Below, in pieces: positions 1-3,533 of a stretch of 5,950 nt of DNA. The stretch is from assembly GCF_959025735.1 (NCBI RefSeq), contig NZ_CAUFJQ010000107.1, forward strand, positions 1-5,950. The letters are read 5' to 3'. Each line of letters opens with the position of its first letter. Within the stretch, counting starts at the first letter, position 1. The notes beneath the pieces are model-generated. The model made no database searches. It worked only from the letters and a program-made list of their open reading frames with translations, and was not told the DNA's origin. The translations under genes were made by a program, and so were the position numbers. The DNA is from an uncultured Streptococcus sp. (GTDB lineage: Bacteria > Bacillota > Bacilli > Lactobacillales > Streptococcaceae).

Positions 1-54
1 GGACGACGAAATCGAATTCTAACGAATTACCGATTTCTGTCCCACTCTCTTTTT
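1..54 (+). terminator. Left-edge terminator hairpin, cut by the window edge
   Basis: A long imperfect hairpin: 1-4 pairs with 39-42, 8-14 (GAAATCG) with 31-37 (CGATTTC), and 15-19 (AATTC) with 24-28 (GAATT), around a TAAC loop. It is followed by a pyrimidine run ending in five T (46-54). CAC at 43-45 would pair with a GTG just outside the window. The T-run lies on the plus-strand side, so it should end a plus-strand gene to the left, converging on tRNA-Arg. From memory, hairpins of this GTGGGAC...GTCCCAC type are common between genes in pneumococcus and relatives. Confidence 0.7.
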
Positions 55-72
55 GAGCTATGAACATAAGAT

Positions 73-100
73 AAAAAGGCTGAGAGTTCTCAACCTTTTT
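73..100 (-). terminator. Terminator of tRNA-Arg, symmetric and possibly bidirectional
   Basis: Stem AAAAAGG (73-79) pairs with CCTTTTT (94-100). After a one-base mismatch, TGAG (81-84) pairs with CTCA (89-92) around an AGTT loop. Read on the minus strand it begins a few bases after the tRNA-Arg 3' end and finishes in a T-run. The A and T tracts are symmetric, so it could also work on the plus strand, behind the larger hairpin at 1-54. Confidence 0.75.
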
Positions 101-104
101 TCTT

Positions 105-176
105 TCCACCCTGAGGGAATCGAACCCCCATCTCAAGAACCGGAATCTTACGTGATATCCATTACACTAAGGGTGG
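105..176 (-). tRNA. tRNA-Arg (anticodon CCG)
   Basis: The minus strand folds as a complete cloverleaf. The acceptor stem CCACCCT/AGGGTGG has seven pairs, and the D arm starts GTGT with a GG in its loop. The anticodon stem TAAGA/TCTTG encloses TTCCGGT, giving anticodon CCG, which reads the CGG arginine codon. A four-base variable loop precedes a T arm with stem GGGGG/CCCTC and loop TTCGATT. The discriminator base is A (105). No CCA is encoded, so the 3' end depends on CCA-adding enzyme. It sits alone between the rpsA terminator and its own terminator, with its own promoter. CGG is used in parC (tandem CGG CGG at R30-R31 of the visible protein), while the rpsA arginines I checked are CGT or CGC. 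Confidence 0.95.
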
Positions 177-186
177 CAACTGTTAT

Positions 187-215
187 AGTATATCAAATTC
201 TCGAGAATTTTACAA
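187..215 (-). promoter_or_regulatory. Promoter of tRNA-Arg with a palindromic spacer
   Basis: On the minus strand, -35 TTGTAA (210-215) and -10 TATACT (187-192) are separated by 17 bp. The predicted start is near 180, only a few bases before the tRNA 5' end at 176. The spacer is almost entirely filled by the 16-bp perfect palindrome at 195-210. The -35 box begins a few bases after the T-run of the rpsA terminator. Confidence 0.75.
195..210. repeat. 16-bp perfect palindrome between -35 and -10
   Basis: AAATTCTCGAGAATTT equals its own reverse complement. It fills the spacer of the tRNA-Arg promoter and touches one base of the -35 box. This placement would suit a repressor operator, but no known regulator is matched, so function is inference. 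Confidence 0.6.
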
Positions 216-217
216 GT

Positions 218-247
218 AAAAAAAGCTTACCGAAAGGTAAGCTTTTT
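218..247 (-). terminator. rpsA rho-independent terminator
   Basis: A perfect 12-bp stem, AAAAAGCTTACC (220-231) with GGTAAGCTTTTT (236-247), has a four-base loop (232-235). On the minus strand a run of seven T (224-218) finishes it. It begins six bases after the rpsA stop codon and separates rpsA from the tRNA-Arg promoter. Confidence 0.92.
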
Positions 248-252
248 GAATA

Positions 253-1452
253 TTACAATTCGATATCGCCAAACAAGTCAGCCATTGAGAATCCAGTTTG
301 AGTTTCTGGAAGATCAAAGTCACGTTTTTCTTGTTTTGGACGACGTGGGCGAGATTGACGTTTTTCTTGTTTTTCGCCTTCTTCTTGAGCTGGACGTTCT
401 TCAAGAGCTTTGATAGAAAGTGATACACGTTCATCTGCAGCATTTACTTCAAGAACTTTAACAGTTACTTCTTGTCCAACTTTAAGAACATCTTTTGGAT
501 TTTCAACACGTTTGTGTGAAATTTGTGAGATGTGTACAAGTCCGTCAATACCTGGCAATACTTCAACGAATGCACCGAAGTCAGTCAAGCGTTTAACAGT
601 TCCTTCGATCACATCACCAGCAGCCAATTTTTGTTCAACGCCATCCCAAGGTCCAGGTGTTGTAGCTTTCAATGAAAGTGATACACGACCTTCTTCTTCG
701 TTCAAGTCAAGAACTTTCACTTGGATTTCTTCACCAACAGTTACAACTGATTTAGGTGATACGTTGCGTTCGTGTGACAATTCTGTCAAGTGAACCAATC
801 CATCAACACCACCAAGGTCGATGAAGGCACCGAAGCTTGTGATACGTGCAACTTTACCAGTTACGACATCACCAACGTTCAATTTACCAAATACTTCTGC
901 GCGTGCTGCAGCTGATTCAGCTTCAACAACCTCACGACGAGAAAGGATGAAGCGGTTTTCTTTTGGATCTACTTCTTTGATTTTAGCATCAAATTCTTGA
1001 CCTACGAAACGTTCAGTGTTACGTACAAAACGAGTATCAAGCATTGAAGCTGGAATAAATCCACGAAGTCCTTCAAATTCTACTGAAAGTCCGCCCTTAA
1101 CAGCGCGAGTTCCTTTAACAGTAACAACTTCTTCTTCACGTCCGACCAATTTGTCCCATGCTTTGCGAGCTTCCAAACGTTTTTTAGATACAAGGTAAGT
1201 TACTGTATCAGTATCTTTCCCAACTACTTGACGAAGAACAAGCAATTCAAGTGTTTCACCTGGTTTTACCAAGTCGTTGATATCAGCATCACGATCGTTT
1301 GTCAATTCGCGAAGAGTCAAGACACCTTCGACACCAGTTCCAGAGATTGCAACGTTAGCTTGGTTCGCGTCAACTGTCAATACTTCAGCAGTAACAACGT
1401 CACCTGGTTCAACTTGGCTAACACTGTTTAGCAAATCTTCAAATTCATTCAT
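253..1452 (-). CDS. rpsA: 30S ribosomal protein S1 homologue
   Basis: A 399-residue protein with four S1 (OB-fold) RNA-binding domains at about 16-93, 108-174, 191-263 and 276-350. The last two carry the most typical motif (FGAFIDLGGVDGLVH at 207-221, FGAFVEVLPGIDGLVH at 292-307). A charged, arginine-rich linker follows (about 352-377), then a tail ending in MADLFGDIEL. The four-domain form of about 400 residues is usual for streptococci, against six domains in E. coli S1. In the family it binds mRNA on the small ribosomal subunit and helps translation initiation; how essential that is in Firmicutes is less clear. The ATG at 1450-1452 is supported by GGAGGA (1461-1466), eight bases upstream. 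It has a tentative promoter, a leader hairpin and a strong terminator, so it is probably monocistronic, perhaps with read-through from the tRNAs. Confidence 0.97.
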   Translation of the reverse strand: MNEFEDLLNSVSQVEPGDVVTAEVLTVDANQANVAISGTGVEGVLTLRELTNDRDADINDLVKPGETLELLVLRQVVGKDTDTVTYLVSKKRLEARKAWDKLVGREEEVVTVKGTRAVKGGLSVEFEGLRGFIPASMLDTRFVRNTERFVGQEFDAKIKEVDPKENRFILSRREVVEAESAAARAEVFGKLNVGDVVTGKVARITSFGAFIDLGGVDGLVHLTELSHERNVSPKSVVTVGEEIQVKVLDLNEEEGRVSLSLKATTPGPWDGVEQKLAAGDVIEGTVKRLTDFGAFVEVLPGIDGLVHISQISHKRVENPKDVLKVGQEVTVKVLEVNAADERVSLSIKALEERPAQEEGEKQEKRQSRPRRPKQEKRDFDLPETQTGFSMADLFGDIEL

Positions 1453-1471
1453 CTAAAAAATCCTCCAACAA

Positions 1472-1491
1472 TCAAGTTTTCTAAAACTTGA
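1472..1491 (-). promoter_or_regulatory. Stem-loop in the rpsA leader
   Basis: Arms TCAAGTTTT (1472-1480) and AAAACTTGA (1483-1491) form a perfect nine-base inverted repeat. As RNA it would fold as eight pairs with a UAGA loop. It ends five bases before the Shine-Dalgarno sequence of rpsA and would lie almost at the 5' end of the mRNA if the tentative promoter is right. It has no T-run, so it is not a terminator. It could protect the 5' end or affect ribosome access; both are inference. Confidence 0.5.
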
Positions 1492-1501
1492 CATACTTAT
1501 A

Positions 1502-1529
1502 ATTATTTTTCCTAAGCAAGCACTCGCAA
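1502..1529 (-). promoter_or_regulatory. Tentative rpsA promoter
   Basis: On the minus strand, -35-like TTGCGA (1524-1529) and -10-like AATAAT (1502-1507) are 16 bp apart, with a predicted start near 1495. The -10 differs from consensus only at its first base. An alternative -10, TATAAG (1496-1501), has no good -35 at the right distance. This is the best candidate in the 168 bases between tRNA-Gln and rpsA, but it is weak. Confidence 0.35.
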
Positions 1530-1564
1530 TGAGATCAACTACAATCTTTAACGACTCATCCTAT

Positions 1565-1596
1565 AAAGAAATAAAATACCTGGATAGATATTTTAT
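1565..1596 (-). terminator. Weak AT-rich terminator after tRNA-Gln
   Basis: On the minus strand, a ten-base stem with one G-U pair (1587-1596 with 1571-1580, loop 1581-1586) is followed by TTCTTT. It starts about 25 bases after tRNA-Gln. The stem is nearly all A-T and the T-run is broken, so termination is probably partial and some transcripts may reach rpsA. Confidence 0.4.
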
Positions 1597-1620
1597 CACT
1601 TATCTGATATTACCTAAGAA

Positions 1621-1692
1621 CTGGGGTAGCTGGATTCGAACCAACGCATGAGGGAGTCAAAGTCCCTTGCCTTACCGCTTGGCTATACCCCA
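1621..1692 (-). tRNA. tRNA-Gln (anticodon TTG)
   Basis: A full cloverleaf on the minus strand. The acceptor stem TGGGGTA/TACCCCA has seven pairs, including the weak U1-A72 pair typical of tRNA-Gln, and the discriminator is G (1621). The anticodon stem AGGGA/TCCCT encloses CTTTGAC, giving anticodon TTG for CAA and CAG. The T loop is TTCGAAT. No CCA is encoded. It lies 49 bases after tRNA-Tyr with no terminator or promoter seen between, so the two are probably one precursor processed by RNases. Confidence 0.96.
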
Positions 1693-1741
1693 AAAAGAGC
1701 GCTGACATCTGTCACTTTATCATCGTCACAATGAACGCTAA

Positions 1742-1822
1742 TGGAGAGAGAGGGATTCGAACCCCCGAACCCGAAGGAGCGGATTTACAGTCCGCCGCGT
1801 TTAGCCTCTTCGCTATCTCTCC
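1742..1822 (-). tRNA. tRNA-Tyr (anticodon GTA)
   Basis: An 81-base class II tRNA with a long variable arm, as usual for bacterial tRNA-Tyr. The acceptor stem GGAGAGA/TCTCTCC is complete with discriminator A (1742). The anticodon stem GCGGA/TCCGC encloses CTGTAAA, giving anticodon GTA, which reads TAT and TAC. The T arm contains GGTTCGAATCC. No CCA is encoded. It is the first tRNA of a Tyr-Gln pair and starts about 13 bases after its predicted transcription start. Confidence 0.96.
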
Positions 1823-1841
1823 ATATAAATCAACAGGATCT

Positions 1842-1870
1842 ATTATACCATTGATTTACTATGATTGCAA
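1842..1870 (-). promoter_or_regulatory. Strong promoter of the tRNA-Tyr/tRNA-Gln unit
   Basis: On the minus strand, -35 TTGCAA (1865-1870), a 17-bp spacer and a consensus -10 TATAAT (1842-1847) with an extended TG-G in front. The predicted start is near 1835. The -35 box begins four bases after the stop codon of the upstream gene. An eight-base inverted repeat, TAAATCAA (1826-1833) and TTGATTTA (1851-1858), brackets the -10 box and start site. Confidence 0.85.
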
Positions 1871-1874
1871 GCCC

Positions 1875-2105
1875 TTATTTATTCAAATTATAATTTTCTA
1901 TTAAAATTTCAACGGCTTTTTCAAGTTTTTTGTAAAGGGAATCCACATTTCCATTCTTGATAATGGCAAACTGCTCTCCCATATCTGCAATTTCACCAAT
2001 CGTTTTCTTACCGATGGACAAAGTGAATCCATCAAAAGTGTCTTTTCCGACGATTACTTTACTATCAACGATTTGAATCTCAATTTTCTTATCTTTTTTA
2101 CTCAT
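1875..2105 (-). CDS. Small conserved protein, DUF2969-type, function unknown
   Basis: A 76-residue protein with a lysine-rich start (MSKKDKKIEIQIVD), a probable small beta-rich core containing FDGFTLSIGKKTIGEI (about 24-39), and a charged helical end (YKKLEKAVEILIENYNLNK). It has no signal peptide or membrane segment, so it should be cytoplasmic. I recognise it as the small streptococcal family annotated DUF2969; no function is established that I know of, and no catalytic motif is visible. The ATG at 2103-2105 follows AGAGGG (2111-2116) at good spacing. It has its own promoter just after the ilvE terminator. No terminator separates its stop from the tRNA-Tyr promoter, so its transcripts may run into the tRNAs. 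Confidence 0.85.
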   Translation of the reverse strand: MSKKDKKIEIQIVDSKVIVGKDTFDGFTLSIGKKTIGEIADMGEQFAIIKNGNVDSLYKKLEKAVEILIENYNLNK

Positions 2106-2129
2106 TTCAACCCTCTTTTCACTTTTTCT

Positions 2130-2158
2130 ATTTTACAAAAATTCTTTTGATGACGCAA
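2130..2158 (-). promoter_or_regulatory. Promoter of the DUF2969-type gene
   Basis: On the minus strand, -35 TTGCGT (2153-2158), a 17-bp spacer and -10 TAAAAT (2130-2135). The predicted start is near 2123, leaving a leader of roughly 18 bases that carries the ribosome-binding site. The -35 box lies at the end of the T-rich tract of the preceding terminator. Confidence 0.7.
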
Positions 2159-2217
2159 GAGAAAAGGGAGTGAGAAAGAAAGAATTTAAATAGAAATTCC
2201 TTCTTCATCCCACCCCC
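2159..2217 (-). terminator. Long hairpin terminator after ilvE
   Basis: On the minus strand, a purine-rich arm starting GGGTGGGATGAAGAAGG (from 2215 down) pairs imperfectly with an arm ending TCTCACTCCC (to 2166). The core is AAATTC/GAATTT-type pairing around a six-base loop (2188-2193). TTTTCTC follows (2165-2159). Its layout and sequence resemble the left-edge hairpin at 1-54. It lies about 125 bases after the ilvE stop and is the only convincing terminator between ilvE and the next gene. Confidence 0.7.
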
Positions 2218-2341
2218 GAAAAGGTCATTCGGCATTCTTTTGAGCCTATAAGCGAATAAGGAGAAACGTTAGCTGCTACGTTCTTCGTTAAGGCAGTCTC
2301 TCATTGAATCCTGGATATTTTTGGTCTCAGACTCCTTCGTT
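2218..2341. other. Unexplained structured stretch between ilvE and its terminator
   Basis: No convincing gene. On the minus strand, GAACGTAG and CTAACGTTTC (within about 2261-2286) form a hairpin with two single-base bulges and a CAG loop. An 11-codon reading frame (MRDCLNEERSS, minus 2304-2269) has only a weak AGGA in front of it. The stretch would be transcribed as the ilvE 3' untranslated region. It could be a repeat remnant, an RNA element or a deletion scar. Confidence 0.4.
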
Positions 2342-3364
2342 TTAATCGACTTTGACAATCCATCCTTCAGGTGCTTCGATATCGCCAAATTGAATACCGG
2401 TCAACTCGTCGTAGAGTTGACGTGTGACAGGACCTACTTCTGTTTCAGAATAAAAGACATGGAAGTCATCCCCGTGTTGAACACCTCCGATTGGAGAGAT
2501 CACAGCTGCGGTACCACAAGCTCCTGCTTCCACAAAGCGATCCAAGTCATTAATAAAGACATCACCTTCAATTGGTGTCATACCAAGACGGTGTTCTGCT
2601 AGGTAAAGCAAAGAGTACTTAGTAATAGATGGCAAAATAGAAGGGCTCAATGGCGTCACAAATTCGTTATTAGCAGTGATACCAAAGAAGTTTGCAGAAC
2701 CAACTTCTTCAATCTTGGTGTGAGTCGCTGGATCAAGATAAATCACGTCTGAGAAGTTACGATCATGGGCAATCTTCCCTGGTAACATACTAGCTGCATA
2801 GTTCCCACCAACTTTAGCAGCCCCTGTACCATGTGGTGCAGCACGGTCATACTCATCTTGAATCAAGAAGTTAGTTGGCACCAAACCACCTTTAAAGTAG
2901 TTACCGACAGGCATGGCAAAGATGGTAAAGATATACTCATCAGCAGGCTTGACTCCAATGATATCACCAACCCCAATTAACAGCGGACGGAGATAAAGAG
3001 TTCCTCCGGTACCATACGGTGGAACGTACTCTTCATTAGCTTTTACCACTGCATTACAAGCATCCACAAACATGTCAACAGGTACTTGAGGCATCAGCAA
3101 ACGATCCGCCGTGCGTTGCAAACGTTTGGCATTTTCATCTGGACGGAACAATTGGATGCTTCCATCTTTTGTACGGTAGGCTTTTAAGCCTTCAAAGGCT
3201 TGCTGACCGTAATGCAAACTTGGAGAAGATTCGGACAAATGCAAAGTCGCATCTTCTGTCAATTCCCCTTTTTCCCAAGCTCCATTGCGATAATGTGCCA
3301 AATAGCGATAAGGTAATTTCATGTATGAAAAGCCAAGGTTTTCCCAATCAAGTGATACTGTCAT
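2342..3364 (-). CDS. ilvE: Branched-chain amino acid aminotransferase
   Basis: A 340-residue fold-type IV PLP enzyme, full length for the larger BCAT subgroup. It transfers the amino group between glutamate/2-oxoglutarate and leucine, isoleucine or valine and their 2-oxo acids, the last step of their synthesis and the first of their breakdown, in the cytoplasm. Visible signs are HYGQQAFEGLKAYR (51-64), the PLP-binding lysine K184 in GAAKVGGNYA, the class IV signature around E219-E220 (EEVGSANFFGIT), and ACGTAAVISPIGG (282-294). The redox CXXC of mammalian mitochondrial enzymes is absent. The ATG at 3362-3364 is set by AAGGAG (3372-3377) seven bases upstream. It is transcribed alone from its own promoter behind the parC terminator. 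A perfect CodY box upstream points to control by branched-chain amino acids and GTP. Confidence 0.97.
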   Translation of the reverse strand: MTVSLDWENLGFSYMKLPYRYLAHYRNGAWEKGELTEDATLHLSESSPSLHYGQQAFEGLKAYRTKDGSIQLFRPDENAKRLQRTADRLLMPQVPVDMFVDACNAVVKANEEYVPPYGTGGTLYLRPLLIGVGDIIGVKPADEYIFTIFAMPVGNYFKGGLVPTNFLIQDEYDRAAPHGTGAAKVGGNYAASMLPGKIAHDRNFSDVIYLDPATHTKIEEVGSANFFGITANNEFVTPLSPSILPSITKYSLLYLAEHRLGMTPIEGDVFINDLDRFVEAGACGTAAVISPIGGVQHGDDFHVFYSETEVGPVTRQLYDELTGIQFGDIEAPEGWIVKVD

Positions 3365-3410
3365 GATCGTGCTCCTTAAATTTGTTCTTTTTGACCTGGT
3401 TCAGGTCCAT
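3348..3410 (-). CDS. Possible 20-codon upstream reading frame overlapping ilvE
   Basis: Within the ilvE leader an ATG (3408-3410) opens MDLNQVKKNKFKEHDHDSIT, which ends at TGA (3348-3350) inside ilvE in another frame. The ilvE Shine-Dalgarno is its AAG GAG codons. Only a weak GAGAA precedes it, and it has no run of Leu, Ile or Val codons, so classical attenuation is unlikely. It may be chance. Confidence 0.2.
   Translation of the reverse strand: MDLNQVKKNKFKEHDHDSIT
3393..3407 (-). promoter_or_regulatory. Small hairpin in the ilvE leader
   Basis: GACCTG (3393-3398) pairs perfectly with CAGGTC (3402-3407) around a three-base loop. It lies between the predicted start and the Shine-Dalgarno and is followed on the minus strand by A-rich sequence, so it is not a terminator. 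The leader, about 64 bases, is too short for a T-box. Confidence 0.4.
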
Positions 3411-3434
3411 TTAGTTTCTCAATCTATGTAAACT

Positions 3435-3462
3435 ATTGTACACCATTTCATGAGAATTTCAA
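3435..3462 (-). promoter_or_regulatory. ilvE promoter
   Basis: On the minus strand, -35 TTGAAA (3457-3462) and -10 TACAAT (3435-3440), each one base from consensus, are 16 bp apart. The predicted start is near 3428. A degenerate CodY-like sequence (3444-3458) lies across the spacer and the edge of the -35 box. Confidence 0.75.
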
Positions 3463-3473
3463 GTGATATTTTC

Positions 3474-3488
3474 AATTTTCAGAAAATT
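3474..3488. promoter_or_regulatory. CodY box (perfect 15/15) upstream of ilvE
   Basis: AATTTTCAGAAAATT matches the published CodY consensus AATTTTCWGAAAATT at every position. Its centre is about 53 bases before the predicted ilvE start, 11 bases upstream of the -35 box. CodY binds such sites when charged with branched-chain amino acids (and GTP in many species) and usually represses their metabolism. A second match of 11/15 lies at 3444-3458 inside the promoter, suggesting two bound positions. Confidence 0.88.
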
Positions 3489-3496
3489 TATTTTTA

Positions 3497-3533
3497 AAGA
3501 AAGTCAGTCCTAGAATAGACCGACCCCTTCTTT
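3497..3533 (-). terminator. parC terminator overlapping the stop codon
   Basis: On the minus strand, GTCGGTC (3518-3524) pairs with GACTGAC (3503-3509) with one G-U pair. Flanking AAAGAA/TTCTTT tracts (3528-3533 and about 3497-3502) can extend the stem. TTTCTTT follows the core hairpin. The outer stem reaches the last base of the parC stop codon. Confidence 0.75.

Noticed and set aside
2..22. Possible C-terminal end (DDEIEF, stop) of a plus-strand gene
   Set aside because: These bases are the left arm and loop of the terminator hairpin at 1-54, so the short open frame is better explained as non-coding.
105..176. tRNA-Arg as an integration site of a mobile element
   Set aside because: No repeat of the tRNA 3' end, integrase or foreign-looking gene is present in the window; only a short edge on that side is visible.
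53..301. 82-codon open frame on the plus strand
   Set aside because: It runs across tRNA-Arg, two terminators and the end of rpsA on the opposite strand.
410..793. 127-codon open frame on the plus strand opposite rpsA
   Set aside because: Antisense to strongly conserved S1 domains 3 and 4, rich in Ser and Thr as expected from reading that gene backward; no promoter or ribosome-binding site seen.
2129..2143. CodY-like sequence over the DUF2969-type promoter
   Set aside because: Only 11 of 15 positions match, the mismatches fall in the central CWG, and the resemblance comes from A and T runs of the -10 region.
3365..3434. T-box or leader-peptide attenuator for ilvE
   Set aside because: The leader is about 64 bases, has no T-box motif, no terminator/antiterminator pair and no branched-chain codon run.
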